Below are positions 9,508 to 18,014 of a stretch of DNA of 64,000 nucleotides, in pieces. Position 1 is the stretch's first letter. Every line of letters starts with the position of its first letter. The translations under genes and the position numbers were made by a program. The notes beneath the pieces were generated by a model that was not told the origin of the DNA, searched no databases, and saw nothing but the letters and a program-made list of their open reading frames with translations. The DNA is taken from the NCBI GenBank assembly GCA_963708725.1, contig CAVPTL010000010.1, positions 328,479-392,478 on the forward strand, in the 5' to 3' direction. The DNA is from CAVPTL01 sp963708725. Lineage in GTDB: Bacteria > Actinomycetota > Thermoleophilia > Gaiellales > JAICJC01.

Positions 9508-9619
9508 CCGCCGCTCCTTCCAGTTGATGACTGAGCACTTCTTCCGAATCCGAGGTATTCGTGAGGACATCGCCGTAGAGCTTGGAGAGGTCGGTGATCT
9601 GGATATGACCGCCGGCCAT
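9500..9619 (-). pseudogene. Stub of a PotA-like ABC ATPase gene (N-terminus only)
   Basis: An ATG at 9619, 2 bases after the permease stop, opens a 39-codon frame starting MAGGHIQITDLSKLYGDV. This matches the first strand of PotA-type ATPases (xIxxxxLxKxYGDV), after which similarity stops: no Walker A, signature or Walker B is present. The frame ends at 9500, overlapping the binding-protein start. Elsewhere in PotABCD operons a full ATPase of about 350 codons is found at such a position. I read this as the start of a potA gene whose body was deleted; it may still serve to couple translation. Because only about 18 residues match, homology is moderate evidence. Confidence 0.5.
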
Positions 9620-9621
9620 GA

Positions 9622-10497
9622 CTAGAGCACTCCTTTGCGCGGCAGCACCAGCGCAGGCGCATCGCCGCCGGTGACCTGTTCGCGCCGGGTGAGCAGCCGG
9701 TAGAGCAGAAACCCGACCGCGGCGATCGCGATCGTCGTCACCGCCATGATGCTGGCCATCGCATTCAGCGCCGGGGTGGCACCGCCGCGGGTGGCGGTAT
9801 AGATCAGCATCGGCACCGACTGGGTGGACGACGTCGACGACATGTACTGGGTGATCACGAAGTCATCGATCGAGACGGCGAACGCCACGATCGCGCTGGC
9901 CAGGATGGCCGGCTGGAGCAGCGGTACCAGCACCAGCCGAAACGACTGCAGCGGCGAGGCGCCGAGATCCTGGGCGGCCTCCTCAAACCCCGTGGGTATT
10001 GACGAGAGCCGGCCTATGGTGATCACGATCACCAGCGGCAGGATGAACGTGACCTGGCCGACCGCCTGCCCCGACGTGCCCAGCGAAATGATCGGCAGAT
10101 TCACCTTGGTGACCAGGAAGAACAGTGCCAATGCCAGGACGAGCTCGGGCACCACCAGCGGCACGGTCGCCAGGAACGACGCCGGCCGCGCAGTGATGCC
10201 GCGCCAGCGGCTCAGGAAGATCGAGAGCGAGACTCCCAGCGGCACCGTGATGATCACCGCAAGCAGAGCCAGCACCAGGCTGTGGCGGATGGCGTCGGTG
10301 TAGATCGGCAGGTTGAAGACCGACTTGGGCCCGCTCCACCACTGCGTCGAGAAGCCCTGCCAGGTGCTGCGCGAGTACCCCGCGTTGAACGAGAACAGGA
10401 ACGCGATCACCACCGGCGCGAGCGACCAGAGGATGTAGAGCACGGTGATCGTGACCAATCCGATCTTGCCCCACGAGGCGTGCTTGAGGCGGTTCAC
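9622..10497 (-). CDS. ABC transporter permease, PotC-like
   Basis: 291 aa starting at GTG 10497 (VNRLKHASWGKIG), which overlaps the upstream permease stop as GTGA and has GGGAGG just before. Six predicted membrane helices (first VTITVLYILWSLAPVVIAFL) and the cytoplasmic EAA loop EEAAQDLGASPLQSFRLVLV that docks the ATPase. Second permease of the polyamine-type importer. The cognate ATPase is missing from the operon apart from the stub at 9500-9619, so the transporter must borrow an ATPase or be inactive. Confidence 0.85.
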   Translation of the reverse strand: MNRLKHASWGKIGLVTITVLYILWSLAPVVIAFLFSFNAGYSRSTWQGFSTQWWSGPKSVFNLPIYTDAIRHSLVLALLAVIITVPLGVSLSIFLSRWRGITARPASFLATVPLVVPELVLALALFFLVTKVNLPIISLGTSGQAVGQVTFILPLVIVITIGRLSSIPTGFEEAAQDLGASPLQSFRLVLVPLLQPAILASAIVAFAVSIDDFVITQYMSSTSSTQSVPMLIYTATRGGATPALNAMASIMAVTTIAIAAVGFLLYRLLTRREQVTGGDAPALVLPRKGVL

Positions 10498-11387
10498 CGG
10501 ATCACCTCCCGGCCGGCCCGGGCGGTGCTGCGAAGGTACGGCAGCAGCAGGATCGCCAGGAACACGGTCAGCCACACGGCCAGCGCCGCGGCCACCGCCT
10601 GGTTGGTCTGGCTCTCGGCGTAGGTGTTGATCAGCGTGCCGACCATGCCGGTCGAGCTCACTCCCGAGAGCAGGCCGTTGGTGAAGAAGTCGCCAAACAT
10701 CGGCAGCGCGACCACCACCGTCCCGGCCAGGAGACCCTGCCGCGACATCGGCAGCGTCACGTGGAGGAACGTCGAGCCGGTGCCCGCACCCAGATCACGC
10801 GAGGCCTCCAGGTAGCGCGTGTCAAACCGCGCCAGGGCGGCGTAGACCGGAATGATGAAGTACGGGATCCAGCCGTACATGAGCCCGAAGACGACGGTGA
10901 CCGCCCGTCCGTCCAGCCAGTCGAAGTTGGCCGGGACGATATGCAGCGGCACGAGCACCGCGTTCACCCAGCCCTGTGGTGAGAGCAGGCCGACCCAGGC
11001 GAGCATCCGCAGCATGTAGCTCACCAGCAGCGGCAGCACGAGCAGCGCCAGGATCGTGCCCCGCCAGCGGCCGGCGTGGAGCGCGGTGAAGTACGCCACC
11101 GGGTAGCCGATCAGCATGCACCCGAGCAGCGCGACCAGGATGTAGACGCATGTCCGCTGGAAGACAATCCACGTGTCGCCCGAGAACGGCTGCAGGCTCT
11201 GTGCGACGGTGTGCATGTTCGCGGTCGACCAGTTGAGCGGGTTCCACGCGGGCACCGGGGTGAGCAACAACGGGTCGAGCCCTCCGAACGCGATCGCAAG
11301 CAGCGAGTAGAGCGCGAGGGTGACGAACAGGGCCACCCAGATCAGGCCGGGCAGGCCGAGGCCGAGCAGGTACCGGCGCGGAGTCAC
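10494..11387 (-). CDS. ABC transporter permease, PotB-like
   Basis: 297 aa, MTPRRYLLGLGLPGLIWVAL, with six membrane helices and the EAA loop LEASRDLGAGTGSTFLHVTL. It is the first gene of the minus-strand set PotB-PotC-(ATPase stub)-PotD-HpaB-HutI-like-RidA and probably carries the operon promoter upstream, where an almost perfect palindrome lies at 11403-11421. Confidence 0.85.
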   Translation of the reverse strand: MTPRRYLLGLGLPGLIWVALFVTLALYSLLAIAFGGLDPLLLTPVPAWNPLNWSTANMHTVAQSLQPFSGDTWIVFQRTCVYILVALLGCMLIGYPVAYFTALHAGRWRGTILALLVLPLLVSYMLRMLAWVGLLSPQGWVNAVLVPLHIVPANFDWLDGRAVTVVFGLMYGWIPYFIIPVYAALARFDTRYLEASRDLGAGTGSTFLHVTLPMSRQGLLAGTVVVALPMFGDFFTNGLLSGVSSTGMVGTLINTYAESQTNQAVAAALAVWLTVFLAILLLPYLRSTARAGREVIR

Positions 11388-11402
11388 CGGATCGTCAACT
11401 CA

Positions 11403-11421
11403 TTTCCCGAAGTTCGGAAAA
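11403..11421. promoter_or_regulatory. Near-perfect 19-bp palindrome before the PotB operon
   Basis: tttcccgaagttcggaaaa is a palindrome centred on one base with a single mismatched pair. It lies 16 bases upstream of the PotB start, in the 89-base gap after the GMC oxidoreductase stop. Its TTTCCCG core recurs at 13020, 13989 and 16774 near the IclR gene, so it is a candidate IclR-type operator. Confidence 0.5.
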
Positions 11422-11476
11422 GCATCCCAATTTGAGCTACATTACACATGACTGAGTTCTGGTGCAAGCGGCCCGC

Positions 11477-13000
11477 TCACCCTTCCGTGCGGATCAGGTC
11501 GGCCGCCCGCTCGCCCACCATCAGGACGGTGACCACGGTGTTGACGGTGGTGATCACGGGAAACACCGAAGCGTCGGCCACCCGCAGCCCACCGATGCCG
11601 CGCACCCGCAGCTGCGGGTCGACGACCGCCGCCGCATCGCTCGCGGCGCCGATCTTGCAGGTGCCCGACACGTGATAGACGGTGTGGTGCGCGGCTCGGG
11701 CGAGCTCCGAGAGATCCTCGTCTGACTGCACCTCCGGGCCAGGAAATACCTCGCGGGTGATCCACCCCGCCATTGGCTCTGTGGCCGCCACCCTGCGCGC
11801 CATGCGCATTCCGGCGATGAGTGTGCGCTCGTCGCGGCCCTCGGGATCGGTGAAGTATCCGTAATCGATCAGCGGCTGCGCGGCCGGGTCGGGCGAGTCG
11901 ATCCACACCCGCCCGCGGCTGCGTGGCTTGGCGACGTTCGGAGTCAACGACAAGCTGTGCTCGGGCGTCACGAACCCCAGTCGCTCGCTGTTGTCGGCGA
12001 GGGTCATGAGTGGGATGTGGCAGAGGATGTCGGGGGCCGGCGCGGAGGGGTCGAGCCGCAGCGAGATGATGGCGTCCCAGTCGCTCGCTCCGACGTCGGG
12101 GATCGGCTCGGCGGCCTCCCACAGCACCAGCCCCTCGGGATGATCCATCAGGTTTCGGCCGACGCCGGGCAGGTCATGCGTCACTTCCACGCCGGCGGCG
12201 CGCAGGTCGTCGGCCGGCCCCACCCCGGAGAGCATCAGGAGGCGGGGCGTATCGATCGAGCCCGCGCAGAGCACGATCTCGCGGCGGGCGGCGATCTCGC
12301 CGCGGGAACCGTCGGCGCGCTCGACCTCGATCGCTCGGGCCTGCTTCTCAGAATCGATGACAACCCGCAGCACCCGCGTCTCGAGCTCGATGTGCAGATT
12401 CGGGCGATCGGTGATCGGGTGCAGGTAGTCGACCGACGAGGAGGAGCGGATGCCGGTCTCGGGGTAGTAGCCGAGCTCCAGGAACCCCGTACCGTCGGCG
12501 AACGGGCCGTCGTTCCAGCGCTCACGCACAGGGATGTCGAGCGCAGCCGAAGCGGCCGCGATCACATCGTTCAGGTAGGGGTTGCGGTGTTCAGGCGCGA
12601 CCGGCACAATGTTGGTCGCGAGCCGGTCGTAATACGGGAAGAACTGTTCGGCGCCCCAGCCCTCGGCGCCGGCCGCGACCCACTCGTCCAGATCGCGGAC
12701 CGGCGGCCGGAAGGCAATCATGGTGTTGTGCGACGAGCAGCCGCCGAGGATCTTGGCGCGCGCCTGGCGGATGTGCGAGTTTCCGCGCCGCTGCTTGACC
12801 GAGGCATAGTCGAGGTCGTACTCCGACTCCATCATCTCGGCCCAGCGGCGCAGCTCGAGCGCCCGCGGCTCGTGCTCGTCGGTCGGCCCCCATTCGACCA
12901 GGGCGACGCTCGTGTCTGCGTCCTCGGACAGGCGCGCTGCGACGACTGCGCCCGCGGTGCCTCCGCCAACGACGACGTAGTCGTACTCGGTCGAGCTCAC
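11477..13000 (-). CDS. GMC family oxidoreductase
   Basis: 507 aa FAD enzyme: YDYVVVGGGTAGAVVAARLS at the N-terminus, the GMC signature region KILGGCSSHNTMIAFRPP, FAD/substrate stretch SGVGPADDLRAAGVEVTHDL, and the C-terminal active-site region HHTVYHVSGTCKIG followed by GIGGLRVADASVFP. Relatives oxidise choline, alcohols or polyethylene glycol. Starts at GTG 13000 with GGGGAG upstream. It sits between the IclR gene and the PotB operon, both with TTTCCCG elements upstream, so it is probably in the same regulon. Substrate not predictable. Confidence 0.85.
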   Translation of the reverse strand: MSSTEYDYVVVGGGTAGAVVAARLSEDADTSVALVEWGPTDEHEPRALELRRWAEMMESEYDLDYASVKQRRGNSHIRQARAKILGGCSSHNTMIAFRPPVRDLDEWVAAGAEGWGAEQFFPYYDRLATNIVPVAPEHRNPYLNDVIAAASAALDIPVRERWNDGPFADGTGFLELGYYPETGIRSSSSVDYLHPITDRPNLHIELETRVLRVVIDSEKQARAIEVERADGSRGEIAARREIVLCAGSIDTPRLLMLSGVGPADDLRAAGVEVTHDLPGVGRNLMDHPEGLVLWEAAEPIPDVGASDWDAIISLRLDPSAPAPDILCHIPLMTLADNSERLGFVTPEHSLSLTPNVAKPRSRGRVWIDSPDPAAQPLIDYGYFTDPEGRDERTLIAGMRMARRVAATEPMAGWITREVFPGPEVQSDEDLSELARAAHHTVYHVSGTCKIGAASDAAAVVDPQLRVRGIGGLRVADASVFPVITTVNTVVTVLMVGERAADLIRTEG

Positions 13001-13019
13001 GCACTCCCCTTTCCGATGA

Positions 13020-13038
13020 TTTCCCGAAATGCAGGAAA
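13020..13038. promoter_or_regulatory. TTTCC-N9-GGAAA inverted repeat before the GMC gene
   Basis: tttcccgaaatgcaggaaa, 19 bases upstream of the GMC start, in the 109-base gap between GMC and IclR genes. The left arm TTTCCCGAA is identical to that of the 11403 palindrome. Candidate binding site of the adjacent IclR regulator. Confidence 0.45.
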
Positions 13039-13109
13039 TGTTCCCAAAAACGATCAGCCCACGCTAACGCAGGCCGCACCTCCGGCGCAACCCCATACGA
13101 CTCAGAACG

Positions 13110-13889
13110 TCAGCCGAGCGAGCGCGACGCGTCGTCGACCGTGCGCAGCACCGCTTCACGTACGGCGCGCTCGGTCTCGTCGCTGTGCCGCGAGACCGGC
13201 GTCGCCACGCCGATCGCGGCGTACGCCGTCTGGCTGTCCGCGTCCAGGAGCGGCGCCGCGACCGCCCACGCGCCGTCGTAGGTCTCCTGCCAGCTGAACG
13301 CCCAACCGCGCTCGCGAATCTCACGCGCCTGCTGGCGAAGCAGATCGGGGTCAGTGATGGTGCCGACCGCGATCGGCCGCGACGCCGCGGCGATCGCCCG
13401 CTCGATCCGGTCCTCCGGCTGGAAGGCGAAAATCGCCTTGGCGGTGGCTCCAGCGGTGAGTGGCACCTCGGTGCCGATCTCGGCCGTGACCCGCAGCCGA
13501 CTGGGTGAGTCGACCGCCTTCACGTAGCGCACCACCCCGGCGGGGACGTCGGCGATGCCGAGGATTACCAGCTCGCCGGTCTCCTGGCCCAGGGCGTGGA
13601 GCTGCGGCTCGAGCGCGGTTCCGAGGTTGAGCGTACGGCTGGCGCGGTTGCCGAGGCGGATCGCGGCGGCGCCAAGTTGGTAGCGGCCGTCGCCGTAGCG
13701 CACCAGGTAGCCGGCCCGCTCGAGGCTGCGCAGGATGCGGTTGAGAGTCGTTGACGGCATCGAGAGCCGGCGGCGAAGCGCCGCCTCCGACCACGCCGGG
13801 GACTGGTCGTCGAACGCCTCCAGCACCCGCAGCGCCTTCTCGAGCACCTTCGGGGCCTCGGGGTCGCTATCGGTTCGCGGTCGCGGCAT
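13110..13889 (-). CDS. IclR family transcriptional regulator
   Basis: 259 aa. N-terminal winged helix: VLEKALRVLEAFDDQSPAWS, then LRRRLSMPSTTLNRILRSLE (recognition helix) and GYLVRYGDGRYQLG wing. The C-terminal IclR effector domain contains VRYVKAVDSPSRLRV, VPLTAGATAKAIFAF and REIRERGWAFSWQET. IclR proteins bind palindromes near their own and neighbouring promoters and respond to a small pathway metabolite. It lies between GMC/PotB genes and the M20-amidase-nitrilase genes and is the likely local controller. Confidence 0.9.
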   Translation of the reverse strand: MPRPRTDSDPEAPKVLEKALRVLEAFDDQSPAWSEAALRRRLSMPSTTLNRILRSLERAGYLVRYGDGRYQLGAAAIRLGNRASRTLNLGTALEPQLHALGQETGELVILGIADVPAGVVRYVKAVDSPSRLRVTAEIGTEVPLTAGATAKAIFAFQPEDRIERAIAAASRPIAVGTITDPDLLRQQAREIRERGWAFSWQETYDGAWAVAAPLLDADSQTAYAAIGVATPVSRHSDETERAVREAVLRTVDDASRSLG

Positions 13890-13988
13890 ACCGATGTGAC
13901 ACTACTCGCCCGGACAAACGCACTGCCACCCTCCAGTCTTGACGGGAACCACCGGCCTCTACGAGGCTCCTCCAGAATGGGGATTCAA

Positions 13989-14003
13989 TCCCGTAAACCG
14001 GGA
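13989..14003. promoter_or_regulatory. TCCCG-N5-CGGGA inverted repeat upstream of IclR
   Basis: tcccg-taaac-cggga lies 99 bases upstream of the IclR start in the 171-base gap. It shares the CCCG/CGGGA core with the sites at 11403, 13020 and 16774. Possible autoregulation site. Confidence 0.4.
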
Positions 14004-14021
14004 AACTATCAGGGATCGCCC

Positions 14022-14065
14022 CCTGACGACTGCTGCGCGGGCCTGCGCAGCAGTCTCACGTCAGG
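14022..14065 (-). terminator. Large stem-loop at the end of the amidase-M20 operon
   Basis: Perfect 10-bp stem actgctgcgc / gcgcagcagt with a 6-base loop, extended by outer arms cctgacg / cgtcagg with a 4-base bulge on one side. It overlaps the M20 stop codon and has no T-run, as often seen for actinobacterial terminators. It would separate the M20 operon from the IclR gene. Confidence 0.55.
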
Positions 14066-15380
14066 CCGATACCACGCCGCACCAGCGCATGGCGGTGACG
14101 GCAAGCGTCTGGGCGCAGCGCACCAGGTCGTCGATCACGATCGACTCGTCCGCCTTGTGACCCTCGAACGGGCGGCCGGCGGTACCGGCGCCGAATCCGA
14201 CCATCGGGCACGCCCCCGCCCGTGTGAACGACGCGGCGTCAAACCACGACGCGAGCCCGCCCAGCGGCTGCGGCGCGCCGAGGTCGGCGGCGGCTGTGCC
14301 AAGCGTCTCCACGATCGGACTGGTCTCGCTGACCTCAAACGGCGGCAGGTCGGGCCCCCACTCGAATGTGGGCAGATTCTCGGCCAGCCAGTCGTCGGTC
14401 TTGGCTGCCAAACCCAGCCGCTCCTCGACCTGGCGGGCCATCTCTGTCCCCCACCCATCCGCGTCCGCGTCTGCGGGCAGGTACAGCATGTTTACCGTGA
14501 ACGTGCACGAGGCCGGGTAGGTGACAAACCAGGTACCCCCGTTGATTACGGTGGTCATGATCGTCGCGGGTGGCAGGTACGGATGTGTGCGGTCGGGGCG
14601 GGCTTGCCACTCGGCGTCGAGCTCGCGGACCGCGTCCATCAAGATCGAGGCCTTGTCGATGGCGTTGACCGCACCGCCCTCACGCCAGTGCGGGTGCTCG
14701 ATCTCGGCGTGGCCCGCCCGGCCGGCGACCGTCACCGTGAGCGACATCGATCCCCGGCACGCCACCCAGATCTCGCCCGGTGTCGGCTCGGTGCAGATAC
14801 CGGCGTCGGCCCGCAGGCCGTGTTGCACGCCGGCGATCGAGCCTGATCCGGACGACTCCTCGTCCGTGTTGGTGTGGACGATCAGGTCGCCCTGAAGCCG
14901 CACACCCAGGCGCGCGAGTATCTCGGCGGCGTACGCCATGCAGGCGACGCCGCTTTTCATGTCGCTCGCGCCGACGCCATAGAGGTTTCCGTCGCGCTCC
15001 TCGGCATTCCAGGGATCGCTGGTCCAGGCGTCGATCGGATCGGGAGTGACCGCGTCGATGTGGCCATTCAGGAGCAGCGACCGGCCGCCGCCCGCCCCGC
15101 CGAAGGTCGCCGCGAGCTGCGGACGGCCCGCGAACGCGAGACCATTCGGCACCTGGCGCGGCGATCCGAGGGAGCCCGTAGCCGGCTCCCAGAGGTCAAT
15201 CGAGGCGCCGGCCGCGGCAAGCCGATCGGCGAGGTATTGCTGCAGCTCGACCTCCTGCCGCGGCGGATCGGCCGGCTCGCGAGCGGTGGTGTCGAAGGCG
15301 ACCAGGTCAGCCACCAGGCCCACCAGCTCGTCCCGGCCGGCGGCGATGGCGTCGGTGACGGAGTGCTCGAGATCGTTCAT
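14061..15380 (-). CDS. M20 family metallohydrolase (ArgE/DapE/peptidase type)
   Basis: 439 aa, start ATG 15380 (MNDLEHSVTDAIAAGRDELV) overlapping the amidase stop as ATGA. Metal-site motifs of the M20 family are all seen: LLLNGHIDAVTPD (His and Asp), GASDMKSG (bridging Asp), HTNTDEESSG (Glu-Glu), a dimerisation-domain GRAGHAEIEHPH and a late FEGHKADESI (His). Such enzymes cleave N-acyl or peptide amide bonds. With amidase and nitrilase next to it, a pathway that removes nitrogen from a nitrile or amide substrate is plausible. Confidence 0.85.
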   Translation of the reverse strand: MNDLEHSVTDAIAAGRDELVGLVADLVAFDTTAREPADPPRQEVELQQYLADRLAAAGASIDLWEPATGSLGSPRQVPNGLAFAGRPQLAATFGGAGGGRSLLLNGHIDAVTPDPIDAWTSDPWNAEERDGNLYGVGASDMKSGVACMAYAAEILARLGVRLQGDLIVHTNTDEESSGSGSIAGVQHGLRADAGICTEPTPGEIWVACRGSMSLTVTVAGRAGHAEIEHPHWREGGAVNAIDKASILMDAVRELDAEWQARPDRTHPYLPPATIMTTVINGGTWFVTYPASCTFTVNMLYLPADADADGWGTEMARQVEERLGLAAKTDDWLAENLPTFEWGPDLPPFEVSETSPIVETLGTAAADLGAPQPLGGLASWFDAASFTRAGACPMVGFGAGTAGRPFEGHKADESIVIDDLVRCAQTLAVTAMRWCGVVSA

Positions 15381-16753
15381 CCGGCGACGCTCTCGTACGC
15401 GGCTCCCACCGTGAACAGCAGGGCATCGGCGCCGGGCCTGCCCATCAGCTGGACGCCGATCGGGAGATGGGACTCGCGGCCGGGGCTCGCCGGAAGTGAG
15501 ATCGCGGGCTGACCGCTGAGGTTCGCCGGCGAGGTGAAGGTCTCCCAGTAGGAGTACTCGGCCCACATCTGGTCGTACTCGTCGGTCGCAGGAAACTGGT
15601 CGAGCCTCGGCGGGACGGTGGGGACAGTCGGCGTCAGGAGCAGATCGTAGTCCTCCCAGAACTCGAGCGCGCGTGAGGCCGCGGCGTGGGCGGCGAGCGT
15701 GGCGTTGTAGTAGTCGGCGCCGCCGATCGCCCAACCCCGCTTCATGAGCGCGAGACACTTCTGGCCTATCAGCGCGAGGCGCTCGTCGGGCATCGAGCTA
15801 CCCATGCCGGCAAAAGCGACTCCGGCGAGGATCGTGAACGGCGCTGCGAAGTCGGTGAAGTCGGGGGCGGCCGGCGTCATCTCGCAGCCGAGCGACGCAA
15901 ACTTCCCCACCGCCTCGGCGAAGCTGGCCGCGACCTCAGCGTCCACGGCGGCGCCGGGGACAGCGTCGGAGTAGGCGATGCGAAGCGTCGGGAGTTCGGC
16001 AGCGCAGGCTGCCTCGTGAGTCGTGCTCCAGGCAGCGGTCGGCTCGCCGGTGGGGCGGCAAGGCGTGGCCATCACATCGAGGGCGGCGGCCGTGTCGCGC
16101 ACGCTGCGCGCGAGCGGGCCGTTGTGGAGCAGGCCGCCCCACGCGCCGTGGCCAAGCGGATCCATGGTGACGAGGCCGCGTGTGGGTTTGATGCCCACCA
16201 CGCCGCAGCACGAAGCGGGGATGCGGATCGAGCCGCCGGCGTCGGTGCCCTGGGCAAGCGGGAAGAGCCCGGCGGCGAGGCCCGCCCCCGCGCCGCCGCT
16301 CGAGCCCCCGGGGGTGTGCTCCAGGTTCGCGGGGTTATGGGTGTCACCGTGGAGCTCGCTGCGGGTGGCAGGCTCGCAGGCCAGCTCGGGCGTGTTCGTC
16401 TTGCAGAGGATGACGGCACCGGCGGCGCGGAGAAGACCGACGATGGCGGCGTCATAGCCAGGCCGGTGTCCGGCGTAGGCGCGCGAGCCGTAGGTGGTCG
16501 GCATGTCGGAGGTCTCGGTGACGTCCTTGATCGCGACCGGGATGCCATGCAGCGGGCCGCGTTGTCCAGCGGGGAGACGATCGAGCGCCTGCGCCTGGGC
16601 GGCCACGATCCCGCGGTCGAGGTGTACGACGGCGTTCAAGTCGGGATCGACCGCGTCGATGCGGTCACAGCACTCGGCTGCGAGGGCCGCGGCGGTCAGA
16701 TCACCGGTGGACAGGCGGCTCTGCAGGTCGCGGATGGAGGCGTCGACGGGCAT
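15377..16753 (-). CDS. Amidase (amidase signature family)
   Basis: 458 aa with the Ser-cisSer-Lys catalytic set: Lys in GIPVAIKDVTE, the Gly/Ser-rich signature TPGGSSGGAGAGLAAGL and the acyl-binding GTDAGGSIRIPASCCG. Length is normal. It hydrolyses amides to acid and ammonia; substrate unknown. First gene of a two-gene minus-strand operon with the M20 hydrolase and divergent from the nitrilase, which would logically act on the same or a related compound. Confidence 0.9.
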   Translation of the reverse strand: MPVDASIRDLQSRLSTGDLTAAALAAECCDRIDAVDPDLNAVVHLDRGIVAAQAQALDRLPAGQRGPLHGIPVAIKDVTETSDMPTTYGSRAYAGHRPGYDAAIVGLLRAAGAVILCKTNTPELACEPATRSELHGDTHNPANLEHTPGGSSGGAGAGLAAGLFPLAQGTDAGGSIRIPASCCGVVGIKPTRGLVTMDPLGHGAWGGLLHNGPLARSVRDTAAALDVMATPCRPTGEPTAAWSTTHEAACAAELPTLRIAYSDAVPGAAVDAEVAASFAEAVGKFASLGCEMTPAAPDFTDFAAPFTILAGVAFAGMGSSMPDERLALIGQKCLALMKRGWAIGGADYYNATLAAHAAASRALEFWEDYDLLLTPTVPTVPPRLDQFPATDEYDQMWAEYSYWETFTSPANLSGQPAISLPASPGRESHLPIGVQLMGRPGADALLFTVGAAYESVAG

Positions 16754-16773
16754 GATAAGTTTGCCAGACTACA

Positions 16774-16800
16774 CGGGAACGATATCCACTATGCGGGAAA
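16774..16800. promoter_or_regulatory. Direct CGGGAA repeats in the amidase/nitrilase divergent promoter
   Basis: cgggaa at 16774-16779 and cgggaaa at 16794-16800 are spaced 20 bases start to start, on one face of the helix, in the 81-base gap between two divergent starts. The same core occurs at the other suspected IclR sites in this region. Confidence 0.4.
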
Positions 16801-16834
16801 TCGGACCCGGCTGATCGAGCCGAAGGGTGGCGAC

Positions 16835-17857
16835 ATGGGGACTAACGGAGCATCTAGCGGCCACGATGAGACCTGCCGCGTGGCTGTGGTACAGGCATCG
16901 CCGGTCTTTCTCGACCGCGCGGCGACCATCGACAAGGGGATCGCGCTGATCAACGAAGCGGCCGATGCCGGCGCCCGCGTGATCGCGTTTCCGGAGGTGT
17001 GGGTGCCCGGGTATCCGCTGTGGATCTACGGCGCCGCCGGGTGGGGCGACGAGGCCGCGAAGCGCGGCTTCGCAAAGCTGCACGAGCAGTCGCTCGCACT
17101 GACGAGCGCCGACGCCGATCGGCTGTCAAAGGCCGCGGTAGCGCGGGGCGTTGACGTTGTGATGGGCATCAACGAGGTCGAGGGCGGGACGCTCTACAAC
17201 TCGCTGCTCTACGTGATGGCCGACGGTCGGATGGCGTCGCACCGAAAGCTCGTGCCGACCCACGCCGAGCGCATGATCTGGGCGGCCAGTGAGGACGGAA
17301 GCGGCCTCCTGGTGCTGGACACTCCGAACGGTGGCCTGGGCGGCCTGGTGTGCTGGGAGCACTGGATGCCGCTGACGCGGTTTGCGATGCATGCGCAGAA
17401 CGAGCTGATCCACGTGGCGGTATGGCCATGGGGGTATGAGCTCGCACACCTCGGGAGCCGCCACTACGCCTTCGAGGGGCGATGCTTCGTGCTGGTCGCG
17501 GGCACCTACATGCCTTCGAGCGCGGTCCCTGACGACTTCGAGCTGAAGGAAGCCATGTACGCCGGCTCCGACCCCGGCGGGGGACGCGACGTCATGCTGA
17601 CCGGCGGAAGCGGCGTGATCGGCCCGGACGCAAACTGGCTCGTCGGCCCCGTGCACAACGAGGAGGTCATCCTCTACGCCGACCTCGACCTGGCCCACGC
17701 GTCACGCGAGCGGTACGCCATGGACACCGTCGGCCACTACAACCGCCCGGACATATTCGACGTCACGGTGGATCGGCGAAAGCGATCGCAGATCTCGTGG
17801 CTTGCCGACCCGAGTCATTCGCAGGCCCACGAGGAGGCCATCGAGGTCGGTGAATGA
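16835..17857 (+). CDS. Nitrilase (carbon-nitrogen hydrolase)
   Basis: 340 aa; start ATG 16835 (MGTNGASSGHDETCRVAVVQ) with AAGGGTGG upstream. A longer open frame exists but runs through the amidase antisense and is rejected. The Glu-Lys-Cys triad is clear: AFPEVWVPGYPLWIYG (Glu), HRKLVPTHAERM (Lys), GGLVCWEHWMPL (Cys). The GxVCWEHxxPL form is typical of true nitrilases that turn nitriles into acids plus ammonia rather than of amidases or NAD synthetase domains. Divergent from the amidase-M20 pair. Confidence 0.9.
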   Translation: MGTNGASSGHDETCRVAVVQASPVFLDRAATIDKGIALINEAADAGARVIAFPEVWVPGYPLWIYGAAGWGDEAAKRGFAKLHEQSLALTSADADRLSKAAVARGVDVVMGINEVEGGTLYNSLLYVMADGRMASHRKLVPTHAERMIWAASEDGSGLLVLDTPNGGLGGLVCWEHWMPLTRFAMHAQNELIHVAVWPWGYELAHLGSRHYAFEGRCFVLVAGTYMPSSAVPDDFELKEAMYAGSDPGGGRDVMLTGGSGVIGPDANWLVGPVHNEEVILYADLDLAHASRERYAMDTVGHYNRPDIFDVTVDRRKRSQISWLADPSHSQAHEEAIEVGE

Positions 17858-17927
17858 GTCGTGCCCGATCTGCGGACGGCTGCAGGTCGATCCGAATTGA
17901 GGCGTCACAGATCGCCGCTTCTTTGGT

Positions 17928-17958
17928 GATGCACAGGTGTCGCGGTGCCGATGCACAG
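17928..17958. repeat. Two GATGCACAG direct repeats, 22-base period
   Basis: gatgcacag occurs at 17928-17936 and 17950-17958, two helical turns apart, in the 157-base gap between nitrilase and the small membrane protein. This may be a tandem regulator site for the small gene. No other element is recognised in the gap. Confidence 0.35.
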
Positions 17959-18014
17959 CTTCGAGTGGTCGACTTCGAGGATGGCCACCTCATACCGCAT
18001 CGAAGGAGCAAATC

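Noticed and set aside
15686..16834. A long open frame upstream of the nitrilase in the same frame
   Set aside because: It is antisense to the amidase, whose catalytic motifs are complete. The nitrilase begins at 16835 with a ribosome site and normal family length.
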